From Pithys albifrons albifrons (lineage: Eukaryota > Chordata > Aves > Passeriformes > Thamnophilidae): 64,000 bases of DNA. Location: positions 105,650,227-105,714,226 of the forward strand of contig NC_092458.1 of NCBI RefSeq assembly GCF_047495875.1, read 5' to 3'. The position numbers and the translations under genes are program-made. Each line of letters opens with the position of its first letter. The first letter of the stretch is position 1. Below, piece after piece: positions 11,863 to 24,099 of the stretch. The notes below the pieces were generated by a model. It did no database searches. It saw only the letters and a list, made by a program, of their open reading frames with translations, and was not told the origin of the DNA.

Positions 11863-14800
11863 ACATCAGACCCACAAAAGTATAAGGCTTTGGTTGATAC
11901 TGGCGCTCAATGCACATTAATGCCATCAGGACATGTGGGCTCAGAAACTATTTCTATTTCTGGGGTGACAGGGGGATCTCAAGAGTTGACTGTGCTAGAA
12001 GCTGAAGTGAGCTTGACAGGGAGAGATTGGCAGAAACACCCCATTGTGACTGGTCCAGCTGCCCCATGTATCCTGGGCATTGACTACCTCAGGAATGGAT
12101 ATTTTAAGGACCCAAAGGGGCATAGATGGGCTTTTGGAATAGCCACTGTACAGACAGAAGGGATTGAACAATTGAACTCATTGCCAGGTCTCTCAGAAAG
12201 TCCTTCTGCTGTTGGACTGTTGAAAGTTGAGGAACAGCAAGTGCCAATTGCCACCACGACAGTGCACCGTCGGCAATACCGAACGAACCGTGATGCTGTG
12301 ATCCCCATCCATAAGATGATCCGTGAACTGGAGAGCCAAGGGGTGGTCAGCAAAACCCACTCACCCTTCAACAGCCCCATCTGGCCTGTGCATAAGTCTG
12401 ATGGAGAATGGAGATTGACTGTGGACTATCGTGGCTTGAATGAAGTTACCCCACCGCTGAGTGCCGCTGTGCCGGACATGCTGGAGCTCCAGTATGAACT
12501 GGAGTCCAGGGCAGCAAAGTGGTATGCCACTATTGACATTGCTAATGCGTTCTTCTCCATTCCTCTGGCACCAGAGTGCAGGCCACAGTTTGCTTTTACC
12601 TGGAGGGGCGTGCAGTACACCTGGAACCGACTACCCCAGGGGTGGAAACACAGTCCCACCATCTGTCATGGACTGATCCAGACTGCACTGGAGAAGGGTG
12701 AGGCTCCAGAACACCTGCAATACATTGATGACATCATTGTGTGGGGGGACACAGCAGAAGAGGTTTTTCAGAAAGGAGAGAAAATCATCCAGATCCTTTT
12801 GGGAGCTGGCTTTGCCATCAAACGGAGTAAGGTTAAGGGACCAGCCCAAGAGATCCAGTTCCTGGGAGTGAAGTGGCAGGATGGACGCCGTCAGATTCCA
12901 ACAGAAGTCATCAATAAGATCACAGCAATGTCTCCACCCACCAGCAAAAAGGAAACACAAGCCTTCCTGGGTGCCATAGGGTTCTGGAGGATGCATATCC
13001 CAGCATACAGTCAGATCGTAAGCCCTCTCTACTTGGTAACCCGTAAGAAGAATGATTTCCACTGGGGCCCTGAGCAGCAACAAGCCTTTGACCAGATTAA
13101 GCATGAGATTGCTCAGGCTGTAGCCCTTGGACCAGTCAGGACAGGACCAGACATACAGAACATGCTCTACTCCGCTGCCGGGAATAATGGCCTGTCTTGG
13201 AGCCTTTGGCAGAAGGTGCCTGGTGAGACTCGAGGCCGACCACTTGGATTCTGGAGCCGAGGCTACAGAGGATCTGAAGCCAACTATACCCCCACAGAGA
13301 AAGAGATCCTAGCCGCCTATGAAGGAGTTCAAGCCGCCTCAGAGGTGATTGGCACAGAAGCACAGCTGTTTCTGGCACCTCGACTACCAGTGCTGAAGTG
13401 GATGTTGTCAGGACAGGCTGCCTCTACACATCACGCCACTGATGCTACCTGGAGCAAGTGGATTGCCCTGATTACGCAGCGCGCCCGTATAGGAAAATCA
13501 AATCGCCCTGGGATCCTGGAAATCATCACAAACTGGCCTGAAGGTGAAAATTTTGGTCTAGCAGATGAAGAGGAAGAGCAGGTGACACGTGCGGAAGAAG
13601 CTCCACCATACAATCAATTGCCAAAAGAGGAAATACGCTACGCCCTCTTCACCGATGGCTCCTGTCGCATTGTAGGGACTAATCGCAAATGGAAAGCAGC
13701 TGTATGGAGTCCCACACGACAAGTTGCAGAAGCTACTGAAGGAGAAGGTGGGTCGAGTCAGTTTGCAGAGCTTAAAGCCGTGCAGTTGGCCCTGGACATT
13801 GCTGAACGAGAGAAATGGCCAAAGCTTTACCTCTACACCGACTCATGGATGGTGGCCAATGCTCTCTGGGGATGGTTAGACCGATGGAAGAAAACCAATT
13901 GGAAACGCAGAGGGAAACCCATCTGGGCTGCCGATATATGGCAAGATATTGCCACCCGAGTAGAGAAGCTGATTGTGAGAGTCCGCCACGTAGATGCACA
14001 CGTGCCCAAAAATCGGGCCAATGAGGAACATCTCAACAACCAACAGGCAGACCGAGCTGCGCAAGTGAAAGTATCACAGACAGATCTGGACTGGCAGCAC
14101 AAGGGAGAGCTGTTCTTGGCTCGATGGGCCCATGATGCCTCGGGCCATCAGGGCAGAGATGCCACTTATAAATGGGCACGAGACCGAGGGGTGGATTTAA
14201 CCATGGACATTATCTCTCAGGTTATCCACGACTGCGAGACATGTGCTGCCATTAAGCAGGCTAAGAGAGTGAAGCCCCTGTGGTATGGTGGGCGCTGGGA
14301 TAAGTATAAGTACGGGGAGGCCTGGCAGGTTGACTACATCACACTGCCACAGACCCGCCAAGGCAAGCGCTATGTGCTCACCATGGTGGAAGCAACCACA
14401 GGGTGGCTGGAGACACACCCAGTGCCTCACGCCACTGCTCGGAACACCATCCTAGGCCTGGAAAAACAAGTGCTGTGGCGACATGGCACCCCAGAACGAA
14501 TTGAGTCAGATAATGGAACTCATTTCAAAAACAGCTTAGTTGCTACCTGGGCGAGAGAACATGGCATTGAGTGGGTGTATCATATCCCCTACCATGCACC
14601 AGCTGCCGGGAAAGTTGAGCGGTGTAATGGACTGTTGAAAACCACTTTGAAGGCGTTGGGTGGAGGGACTTTCAAACACTGGGATCAACACTTAGCAAAA
14701 GCTACATGGCTAGTCAACACTAGAGGCTCTGTCAATCGAGCCGGCCCTGCCCAATCAGAACCCCTTCACACTGTAGATGGAGACAAAGTCCCTGTAATAC

Positions 14801-14967
14801 ACCTGAGAGGTATGCTAGGGAAAACAGTCTGGATCAACCCTGCCTCAGGCAAAGGCAAACCCATTCGTGGGGTTGTCTTTGCTCAAGGATCTGGTTCCAC
14901 CTGGTGGGTGATGCAGGAAGATGGAGAGACACGATGTGTACCTCAAGGGGAACTTATCTCTGGGTAA
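11788..14967 (+). CDS. pol: ERV-L-like Pro-Pol, intact (protease, RT, RNase H, integrase)
   Basis: An uninterrupted 1059-codon frame directly after the gag UAG, ending at 14967. In order it shows a retroviral aspartic protease with DTGA (codons at 11896-11907), reverse transcriptase with VDYRGLNEV, LPQGWKHSP and the catalytic YIDD (12721-12732), and RNase H with FTDGS (13648-13662), AELKAVQLAL and YTDSW. Integrase follows with an HHCC zinc domain (about 14130-14250) and the catalytic triad D (14332), D (14509) and E (14617), then a C-terminal domain. All catalytic residues are present. No in-frame ATG precedes the protease active site (the nearest open-frame start is GTG at 11842), so expression as a Gag-Pol readthrough product is most likely. 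No dUTPase is present. Confidence 0.96.
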   Translation, partial: RGPASSQVEARDNRVYWTVWIRWPGTSDPQKYKALVDTGAQCTLMPSGHVGSETISISGVTGGSQELTVLEAEVSLTGRDWQKHPIVTGPAAPCILGIDYLRNGYFKDPKGHRWAFGIATVQTEGIEQLNSLPGLSESPSAVGLLKVEEQQVPIATTTVHRRQYRTNRDAVIPIHKMIRELESQGVVSKTHSPFNSPIWPVHKSDGEWRLTVDYRGLNEVTPPLSAAVPDMLELQYELESRAAKWYATIDIANAFFSIPLAPECRPQFAFTWRGVQYTWNRLPQGWKHSPTICHGLIQTALEKGEAPEHLQYIDDIIVWGDTAEEVFQKGEKIIQILLGAGFAIKRSKVKGPAQEIQFLGVKWQDGRRQIPTEVINKITAMSPPTSKKETQAFLGAIGFWRMHIPAYSQIVSPLYLVTRKKNDFHWGPEQQQAFDQIKHEIAQAVALGPVRTGPDIQNMLYSAAGNNGLSWSLWQKVPGETRGRPLGFWSRGYRGSEANYTPTEKEILAAYEGVQAASEVIGTEAQLFLAPRLPVLKWMLSGQAASTHHATDATWSKWIALITQRARIGKSNRPGILEIITNWPEGENFGLADEEEEQVTRAEEAPPYNQLPKEEIRYALFTDGSCRIVGTNRKWKAAVWSPTRQVAEATEGEGGSSQFAELKAVQLALDIAEREKWPKLYLYTDSWMVANALWGWLDRWKKTNWKRRGKPIWAADIWQDIATRVEKLIVRVRHVDAHVPKNRANEEHLNNQQADRAAQVKVSQTDLDWQHKGELFLARWAHDASGHQGRDATYKWARDRGVDLTMDIISQVIHDCETCAAIKQAKRVKPLWYGGRWDKYKYGEAWQVDYITLPQTRQGKRYVLTMVEATTGWLETHPVPHATARNTILGLEKQVLWRHGTPERIESDNGTHFKNSLVATWAREHGIEWVYHIPYHAPAAGKVERCNGLLKTTLKALGGGTFKHWDQHLAKATWLVNTRGSVNRAGPAQSEPLHTVDGDKVPVIHLRGMLGKTVWINPASGKGKPIRGVVFAQGSGSTWWVMQEDGETRCVPQGELISG

Positions 14968-15039
14968 ACGACTCATATTACTGTATTTGTAAACACTTAA
15001 TTATTTGAAAGAAAATTTAAGTTTAATGTAGAGTATCGG

Positions 15040-15066
15040 CATGGAAGAGAATTTAGGGGTGGATAA
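15040..15066 (+). other. Candidate polypurine tract before the 3' LTR
   Basis: A purine-rich stretch (GGAAGAGAAT, then AGGGGTGGATAA) abuts the start of the 3' LTR, where plus-strand DNA synthesis is primed. It is interrupted by three T residues, so the exact functional tract is uncertain. Confidence 0.5.
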
Positions 15067-15597
15067 TGTTGTAGTTTGGGATTATTATGTAAATTCTCTC
15101 CCCTGCCACTTAACTGCCCAGGCCAGTGGTTAACAAAAGAAGCAGTTAACTGTGATCGCTGGGGTGGGGGCAGGTTTGTCTCTTTTGGTTTTTTTTTTTG
15201 GATATTCTCCTCAGTCTTGGCTCGGCGGAACGGGGGAGTGGGGGCTCCAAGGAGGCAGGCTGCCCTGCTGGTTACTGCTGGGGTTTTCCCTGGCTGTCTT
15301 GCCGCTGCCTACTTCGGATTACTTTTTCCTGCCGTGCTGCTACCTGCCTTGGATTTGCTGCTGGTTGCTCGTACCTTTCTGCTTCTTGGACGGGGAACAC
15401 AGGGGGAAGAGACTGAGTCCATCTGAAAGCCCACTGCTCGTCTGTTTCGCTGGAGAGGGACTAAAACTCACTCTGCAGCCAGCCGGGTTGTGACAAGGAC
15501 ACTTAAGTATAACCTTTTCTCCCGGAGGGAAACCTGCTGGGTTTTGTTGTTGTTTTTTTTTTCTCTTATGGTGTTGGGGAAGTGGGTTGCACTAGTC

Positions 15598-15629
<32 letters not shown>

Positions 15630-15757
15630 GCAGTTATCCTTCTTGTATTAAAATTCCTTTTTCCTAAATTTGATAAAGAGTGGTGCGATTATTGTGGAGG
15701 AGGCCCCTCCCCTGCTTGTGGGTAAAACATTTTGGTTTTTCCCCTCAAACCGAGACA
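15067..15757 (+). repeat. 3' LTR of the ERV-L-like provirus
   Basis: 691 bp, matching the 5' LTR except for about four single-base differences (for example GAGGAAAA versus GAGGGAAA and GTGTGATT versus GTGCGATT) and length changes in T runs and the TA repeat. The TA repeat is longer in this copy. Confidence 0.97.
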
Positions 15758-15762
15758 ATTTG
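15758..15762. repeat. Target-site duplication ATTTG, right copy
   Basis: Identical to 9365-9369, directly after the terminal CA of the 3' LTR. Confidence 0.93.
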
Positions 15763-18700
15763 CTAACTTCACAATTTTTTGCATCTCCAGGAATGCAGTG
15801 GGGGAAACAAAAAGAAGTGATGGTGCACACTTTTCAAAATACAAAAGTAACAACAAAAACATCAGTAGTCAGTTTGTAAACTTTGCATTAAAAATATGAA
15901 AAAGAAAAATTTGGTACTTACAAAACCAAATAGAGCCTACTTAACAATCGTGAATCTAAAGCAAGATCAAGTAAAAAACAAATAAACAAAAAAAACCCCC
16001 AAAAACAAACCAGCACTTCATTTCACAGTGTACTTCAGTTTCACCATTCTGGAAAGTCATGCAAAAACTGATGCCTGTTTCTTCATGTTTATACCACTGT
16101 TATGTCACCAATCTTGTGTGCGATGTCATACTACAAAAAGAAAGAATATCATTAATCTATATTAACAAGAGGTTAGATACTGTCATATACAGCAATTAAA
16201 TACACTGTTCAGATCATCACCCAACTTGTGGTCATTCAGATTAGGGTTTATATTAATATTTCATAGCAAACTGGTGCAGTGGTGCAGCAAATTGATGCTA
16301 CATTTATTAGTGGACTAGAAATGACTGTAAGTTTAACTTGATAGCAAGATTTCAGTGTCTTCATATACGTTATTTAACAATCCTCATGGATTTCCCAGTG
16401 CATACCTACTACATGGCATTTTTAAAGTACCTGTCAAAATCAGCCAAGATGTCTCTTTCCTCAGTTGAATATCAGTAATCTGAATTATCAAAGAACACAT
16501 TTTTATGTTTACTGCTATAGACACTCTGTTTTTTCAAAGAATCCAGTGACTCATCCAAATCTGCATATTGACTCATTTCACCATTTCCTTAGAAGTCAGT
16601 TCTAGTTCCTTGACTATTTTTATTGACTTTTCTGGGGATACCTTTTTGCACAAAGATAATAAAAAATAATTCTTTGTAACAGTTCTTTATCAGCTCTGTA
16701 CTCTTTGACTTCATATTCTAAGACTGATAATGTAAGAAAAATGGTAACTCAGCATTCTTATCACCACTCCATGCTACAAAATGCCCTTTCTATGTGCTGC
16801 CTGTACTCAAACACTGCTGACAGTCAGCAGCATTAATTTTGCAAACATGATATTCCACCAGAAAACAACTCCTCCTAATTAATAATCCACAAATGAATAT
16901 GGATGTATCGCATTTACTGGAAACATCTCATTTTCTTACTCTCCCATTAAAGCTTATTACAGGCCTTTGTATAATTATACCAGTCCTCACAGATTTTTAA
17001 AACATGCCTCAATGCCACAATAGTTTCTCCATATGACCAGTAATTAAAACAACTGACTCAGGCTACCTCTGAAACAGCTCACTTTCTTTCTTGAAAACTG
17101 TCACACTGCCATTAGAATTACACATCAAATAAAATCTTCCAGTTGCAAGCAATAGTAAAATTAACCGATTAACTTCACAAACTCTTGCTTGCAAGAGTAA
17201 CTTGAATCAGCACCAAGTGCTGCTCGGCATGAAACCAGGACCTTTGGCTTCTTTCTATTTAAGGCTATTACCTAGCAGGAGAACCTGTGCTACAACTTCA
17301 TTCTGGCTATTTCTTATGCAATTATTCTTTTAAGGAATATTAGGAGGCATATTAATTAGGACTGAACGCTGAGGTGAGAAGTTTCCTTTCTGTCTGTATT
17401 CCTGTATTTGTAGCATGGATAACACTCCTCTTTCCTACCTCTCATGTTAAAAGCACTCAAACAGATAACAAGTTAATAATTAGCAAATATATGCTTTCTA
17501 AAAAAATATTAGGCTGCTCCCCACACAGTTCATCATGTCCAATTCTGTTGGAAAAGCTGGAAGAAACAGCGTTCTTACATGCCAAAACATTTGTAAATCC
17601 AGCTTTTCTCAGGGATAAGGTAGGTGTGCAGGTAGAGGCTCATGTAATGATGTGTGTCTCCATCAAGCCCATCCTCTTTGCTCCCTTTCATGAATGAGTC
17701 AAGAGACAATTAACACACCATGCTTATGAAGAAAATTCTGCCACATGGCACACAGATGAGCTGGGATGGGGGGAGAGCTTTTGATATCGCAGTTGTTTGG
17801 AAAAGCAAATGCTTTTTAAAATCTGATACTTAAATGAGCTAGAAAGGCAAAATGGAATAAATACAGCATAATCTGTCCTCCTTTGCCTGTGCTGCCCTGA
17901 TACTTTCAGTCTTGATTTTCTTTTCCTTTCCTTCTCATCTAAGTAAAACTCTAGCAATAAAAAAAGAAAACAAAAACCAAAATAAAGGAAGATGCAGTCT
18001 GGCAAGTGAACTCTAGCATGCAGCTAGAGGCTATTCCTGCAGCTGTGATAAAGAGAAGAATAAATAAATAATAATAATTAAAAATTAAAATCCACCCCCC
18101 AGTGTTGTAACTTATAAACAAGATGTGGGAAGTCCTTTGGATCGTGCAAGGAAAACTATCAGTTAATAAGAAACTACTGTCTAGCCAGGTATTTGCAATC
18201 ATAACCTCATTACATTTAAACTGAAAAAACAGAGGACCATTTGAAAAACACTCTACCTAACGCAGTTTAAAGTGCCTAATGCCTAAAACAGAGGCAAGGG
18301 AGTGAAATTGGTTAGTAACAAGAAACATGATAGGACTCTTCACAAAAGCATGATCAATAGCAACATACCATACTTAAAAAAAAGGGAAAACCTGTCTAAA
18401 ACTCCATCTTGCTTCAGTAGTGAAATCCATCCTGCAATCAGAAATAAAAAGGCAGCATGGGATAGAAAAAGAAAGGTCAGGCACCAATTTAAGTAGAAAG
18501 CTGTAGGCAGAGGAAAGTTGTATAAAACACCAAACACAGAGTAATTTATTGCTGACAGGGATCTTGATTCGGTATTTTCATTACCTTACTCTCAGAATAC
18601 CTTCCAAGTTACCAGCAGTGAGCAGCATGGAAAGGGTGGGGAGGGAGGATGAAGTGACCCACCAGACCAATGAGGACACCAGCCCAGGCAAACACTTTGT

Positions 18701-21635
18701 CCCACACACTACTGAGTGGGAGGAGAGAGGAGCTGCCTCCTTCCAAGGTGATGTCAAGCAGACATCCAAGCTGGGATCTCCGACCAAAACTCTGGAGGAA
18801 AAGCATTGGCAACATATTTGGGGGATCTTTCACCCTCAAAAAGCTGCATAATGAGATCTGCCCTACTCGTTTTTTTTTTACTACAACTTGAAAAACCCAA
18901 GGAGGGCTGTTAAATACTCAAAGAGCAACTGCTGTCAGGGTAGAATTAAAAACCAGCAACCAGCAGGGGACAGAGACAACAGAGATGGTCTGACCAAGAC
19001 AAATATCTTTAAATATATCTATTTCAATATTTTCTAAGATTATGAAAGAGGTGAAAACAAGCACTATGATGGGCATCTGGTGAAGGCTGAAAAGATTCAC
19101 CAAGGATAACTTAAAAAAAATGACAGTGGGATTAGAAACTCTAGTTCCAAAAGTCACTAAGAGTCAACAGAACTACGTCCACTCTAACAGTTATGAAAGA
19201 TGATGAACAAGGAGAAAATGTCAACATTCACATAAAATAAAAATCACACAACCAGCCAGGACACCAGTCATAATCCTCCATTAATCAGATTCCTCTGGCT
19301 TAGGGTCCTTTTGTTATTGTTTTTATTACTGGTGAGTGAACTTCTCTTAGCACTAAGGATGTCCTCAGCTTCCTTGCATGTTCAGCAATTTCCTCCACGA
19401 TGTAGAAACCATAAAGCCAGCAGCAAATTAACTAGTTAATACAGCTGGCACATGCACGAGATGTCAGAATAAAATCTACATGTATAACACAATGACCCAA
19501 TTCTCAGTCAGTTGGATACCCCACTCAGAGGGCTGATTAAAATCCCAGTTTGCTCAGGTAACACTAGGGGCAGGGAAATTATGCTGCTTTCTAACAGGCA
19601 AAAAAAGCACTGTTAACCATAACAGGCCTTTCATCTAGGAATAAAGGATTGTAGTGGGTTGTCTGAGATTCCTGCCTGCCCACCCAGTTCAGATATGTGT
19701 ATACCATATTTTAAATAATACACTTAAAATACTTCAAGTAGAAACAAAACCTTGATTTTAAAGACATATAATTGATGTCTAGAACTTCAATGCCTTTCAA
19801 GTAAGCAAGTCTGGCATGACCAGAATGGTAGGTTATCTGTACAAGAATCACAATTTCATTGTCTTGCTCCTAAAAGAACAGGCACAATTATGATTTGTCT
19901 GAGGAATTTTTTTTCCCTGAATGAGGTGCAAATGAAGAAGCATTGTTGGTGACCTTAACTTCAGTCTGAAGAATACTAACATTTTATTGACTAATTCTAA
20001 GATCTGGTCCATACTAATCAATTAGGTGTTGGATACACCTTTTTTTTGTTTTTGTAAATAAAAGAGATGTAGAAGTCTGCACTTCCATCAGAGTGACAGT
20101 GTGTGTACAGATAATATAGTGTTTCTCACCACAACTGTTAAAACCTATGAAAAACTACAGTCATATCTCAGCTGTACATTTATACAGTTTACATTTTTTT
20201 GTTAGAGCTCATAAAAGAAAAGTCTTCATTGATGCAGATTACAAGGAACCATTTTCTCATCTAAACTTATTTCCTGAGTAAACAAGAAAATAACCATCTG
20301 GCACCTAAGAAGGTTCCTTAGCTTTCTGCTGGGAAACATATTGTTAGCAAGTCACTGCAAAGTACCGTACGGTTGGTTGTGTTTAGGCACAGAGGGATGG
20401 GGAGAGAGGCTGCCAAAGCATCAGCCAGGAGGAATGTTCGTAATTCCCAAACACAACATTTATTACTTGGTTTCAATATCAAGCACTCATGTTTCGCCAT
20501 AAAATGTTTTTGGTTGTTTGGGTTTTTTTTCCCCCAAGTGGGCTGGAGACAGTATGGAAAACCACAGCATACTTTTTTTTTTTAAGTTCTGTTTTAAACA
20601 GAGTGAGTTTTCCCATCTTAAACAGGGATACAAGGTCATTAAACAGATTACCTAATGAGGTCACCCAAACTACTACTTAAGTCTGAAGTGAAAATAAAAG
20701 AACATTGCAATGCCTAAGCAACTTCATATTGAATTACAAAATACAAGAATGAAACCAGGGCAAGACCAAACAGTTCATTTCAAGCTGTGTCTTTTTAGTA
20801 AGTTTCAATTTTTCTCATGTACCAACATGAAACAGGAAAGAATATGTGAAAATAAAGTAATTGCAAGCTTTATTTTCTATTTTACCACTGAGATGAACTG
20901 TTTCTGGTCTTGACAGTTACAGGATTGGAAGTGACACGGAAGGGCATTTTATTTATCTAGATAAGAAGTGCAGTGCTAACAGCCACAACATAAGCTTTTT
21001 GACATGTTCCACAAAACACCAGCTGTGCCCCAGAGCTGGCACTTTCTTTGGCAGTCACAAGCAATCCAGTAGTTTTATGCATTACCACCATTTGCCTTCA
21101 TTCCTGGTCTAAGGGTATCAGTTTCCCTCCCACCTGAGCTATTCTACTGGTAAACAGAAATCTTATGTAATAATTTTATCTTGATCTCCTACAGCTAAGG
21201 GCACAGCACAAGTGTTTTGACTTCAGCAAAGTTTCTTAGACACACCACCCACTCAGCTGCCTGACGAATTGTTAGCAAGTGGCTGCTGCTGAGAGCTCTT
21301 TAATCAGAGACTTTAAACATCAAGAACAGACACTCTGCTGCAACTTTAACTTCCGTGAAATCTGACTAATCCCCACTGCTGTTCCCCAGGTAAAATATTA
21401 CCAAGTGACACAAAGTAGGGAGATTCAGAGTCCTGTATGGGATAATACACGTACAAATCACAAAGCAGGCCAAGTTGCAAGCTATAAAAAGGTGTTACTT
21501 CACTTGTACAGCAGCAAGTGGCCACAGGAAACATCAGCTCAAGTTTCTATCCCATTCACACAGAACACAAGTTGCAAAATTAAAATAATTGAAGCTATTT
21601 TACTAATGGTACTAAATTACTTTTATAGCTCTTTA
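15763..21635. other. Intergenic between the two proviruses
   Basis: About 5.9 kb, A/T-rich, without recognised repeats or exons. Short open frames (for example 17374-17697 and 18549-18851, plus strand) have no domain, no splice context and no family that I recognise. Confidence 0.6.
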
Positions 21636-21640
21636 CCATC
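21636..21640. repeat. Target-site duplication CCATC, left copy
   Basis: Identical to the five bases after the other LTR (29609-29613). It fixes the left border of the decayed provirus. Confidence 0.85.
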
Positions 21641-22481
21641 TGTTACAATCAAATAATCACAGAGGAGCAAAGAGAGCTCTCTGTGGATTGTGGAAGGAAC
21701 TTTAGGTTCAAATATTGCTGGAAACAAGATTAAAACTGAAACAGTTATATGCTGATACCAAAACTTGATAGTTTTATTTTATTAATTGCAAAAGAGGCAA
21801 AGAGAAAGGAAAGAAAAAATAGAGAAAAGTTGGGAAAAACTTAGGTTAGGTTACTTTAAAAGTATTGGACAGTTTACCACCATGTTCTATACCTTTCTGC
21901 TGAGATGGAGTGGAGGGGGCAAAGCAGTTCTGCCTTTTTATTTTTTTTTTTTGTTCCCTCTGCTGCTCATGTTGGTTATCTCTGGCTCTGGGGGTCTGGC
22001 AGCTTGTTAGAATGCAGTCTCTGGAATGCAGCTGTGATGCCTGGTCCCAGCAGCTCACATTTGAGCATGTTCTAGTCAGGCAGCCTCTGGGCAGCACAAA
22101 GTCCGACTTCAGCTCTCACATGGTAGGGATGCAGGAACAGGGTTTTTCACAACTCACATGTGCATCACAGCTGGTTTCTGTTCTCCCCAAGCTGGCAGCA
22201 CCTCAGGTCCAAGTCGCAGGCTTTGCAGGTGGTGGTGAAAAGAGGTGTGGGGGCAAGGGAGGCCAGCTCCAGTCTTCCCAGGCAGAGAGTCTTGCACAGC
22301 AGAGTCCTCTCCTCCCCTCTTCTCCCGGTTTTGCAGTTTTTCTTCACTTTATAAAGGGTTTAAGACATTTTTGCCAAGGTTCATTTTGCACATAGCCTTC
22401 GGGTGTCCAAAAAGATAATGGTAAACAGACATATTGATAGAGCATTTTTTGAAACATTTTTCTTATTATCAGTTTTCCACA
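21641..22481 (-). repeat. 3' LTR of the decayed provirus
   Basis: About 841 bp, starting (minus strand) TGTGGAAAACTG and ending GATTGTAACA. It has TTTATAAA at 22348-22355 and an AATAAA near 21776. The env open frame runs about 100 bp into it. Confidence 0.93.
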
Positions 22482-24060
22482 TCCTACCCCATGATCTGTC
22501 ACTGTTTCGCAGAACATCAATGTACTTTTCTTCAGTGGTGGTAATATGGATATAGCGAACAGAGGGAGAGAGAAAAACAAGCAAGCATGTTATCACGCAT
22601 TTAACTAGGCTAATGCCAACAATTAGGAAAATAATTCCAATGACAATTGCTATTCCAACTTGAGTTAACCACCTCCTCCATCCTGAGAGCCCTAAGGACT
22701 CTAGGATGGTAGTGGCCCATGATCTATCAAACACTTCTTCTGGTTGCAATGCATAAAACAGATTTTTAGTATGGTTACTTAATTCTTCCATCTTAGTCTG
22801 TGCCTCCTCAGTGGAGGTTGAAGCATTATGAATTGTTAACACAGTATTAAGTTTCTGATAAATTTAACATTCCATAGACTCCTTGTTCTTTCAGTAATAT
22901 CATATCTAAGGCTAACTTATTTTGCAAAGTCATTTTAGTAGTTTGCTGTACTTGAGTGTTTAATTCTCCAAATGTATGTTGTGTCCAATTACTTAATACA
23001 CTTAATTGCCAAGTAGTATCTTCTAATATAAATTGGTGTCCTTTTAAGGTGACAGAGGGACTAAAGAAGTTTTCAATGAACAAGGACGTTTTTTGTCTGG
23101 TGGCATAGTAATCAGGAAAGTCGATTTCCTTTGGGTGCCCATTCTGGTTTTTGTGTTTCCTCTGAAGAGGGAACAACACTGCAATGGGTATTGTGCTTTA
23201 GATACTTCAGTGAAAGTAAAGACACATCTGACACATATGGGGCAGAGCAAGGGAATTCCAATTCCACACTGAAGTCCAGCAGGCTACTCTAATGATAAAT
23301 GAGATTAAAACTTCCCATAAGAGAAACCCCAAGCTATTCCAAGAGGGGCTATATACCTTGCAGTTTTATAATCAGTTTTATCTGCATGATCAAGGATGGT
23401 GATTTTTGGCTTAGTATTTACTGGGGTACTGCAGACTGGGTAGTGGGTATAGGGAACTCCACAGTGGTTGAGAAGATATTTGTTACAGGTTTCATATTGA
23501 TTTCTCCAGCCTTTTGAAGGGTATCCCCAACAAGTACACGTATCTCTTATTAATGTTTGAATTTTAAGTGAAAATCACAATTCTGTAGGATCTCCAGGTC
23601 CTTCTTTGCATGTTATAACCTCTGAGCAATTGAATAGAGAACTCTCTTCTACTTAAGGCATGGTAAATTTTGGGTTTTTTTAAATTTTGAGTAAAGAAAT
23701 GTTTGTACAGACCATGCCCATATTAAGATTTTTGGCTGACTGGAACCATATTTGTTATTTTAGGAAGTTGTACACACCAGGAAGGGCTAAAAACTGTGGC
23801 ATAATTACTTTCATACAGGTCTAGTGTGTATAATGGGTCAAATAGTGGATTCCCTGAATAAATAAGGCAGGACTGTCTAGCATTACATTCATGAAAGGTT
23901 TCAGTCTCAGGTCCAAGTTTACCTTTACTCGATTCAATGGCTGGATGACAGGGTTCAATTTGAGTTAAGATAGTCACATTTATCTTTGGATGCACAAGTT
24001 TGATGAACATTATAGGAGTATCTTTCCAGAGTATCTGGGCTCCACTCATCTTGGACAATG
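22381..24060 (-). pseudogene. env: Degraded env of the decayed provirus
   Basis: Surface-subunit sequence is open at 23723-24060, followed by broken frames. The transmembrane subunit is better kept. One piece (22847-23179) has the heptad region and LALDMILLKEQGVYGML, where conserved cysteines of the usual CX6CC pattern are replaced or lost behind a stop. A second piece (22381-22842) has WRRWLTQVGIAIVIG followed by a hydrophobic membrane anchor. The C-terminal frame extends into the 3' LTR. It is not expected to be fusogenic. Confidence 0.88.
22482..22496 (-). other. Polypurine tract of the decayed provirus
   Basis: On the minus strand, ATGGGGTAGGA stands directly before the 3' LTR start TGTGG. 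This is the expected position and composition for a retroviral polypurine tract, and it supports the LTR border. Confidence 0.7.
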
Positions 24061-24099
24061 CTGACTGTGAAATGTGACCCATCGTCTGATTGGATAGAT

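Larger units (their letters stand above)
9370..15757 (+). mobile_element. Young env-less ERV-L-like provirus, full length, coding intact
   Basis: A 6388-bp provirus with two LTRs beginning TGTTGTAG and ending GAGACA, flanked by the perfect 5-bp target duplication ATTTG. Order is 5' LTR, primer-binding site, gag, in-frame UAG, pro-pol, short untranslated segment, 3' LTR. There is no env and no dUTPase: only 99 bp separate the pol stop from the 3' LTR. Assignment to the ERV-L group (class III) is inferred from the absent env, the absence of CCHC boxes in Gag, the Gag C-terminal pattern, and an LTR start shared with known avian ERV-L LTRs. The LTRs differ by about four substitutions and a few homopolymer or TA-repeat indels, so the insertion is recent. 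The exact subfamily needs a repeat-library search. Confidence 0.97.

Noticed and set aside
18549..18851. Plus-strand 100-codon open frame
   Set aside because: Its composition looks reasonable, but there is no family match I recognise, no splice context and no signal of a processed pseudogene.
21910..22395. 161-codon plus-strand open frame
   Set aside because: It lies within the 3' LTR of the decayed minus-strand provirus. The homologous interval in the other LTR (29125-29481) gives a similar but broken frame.
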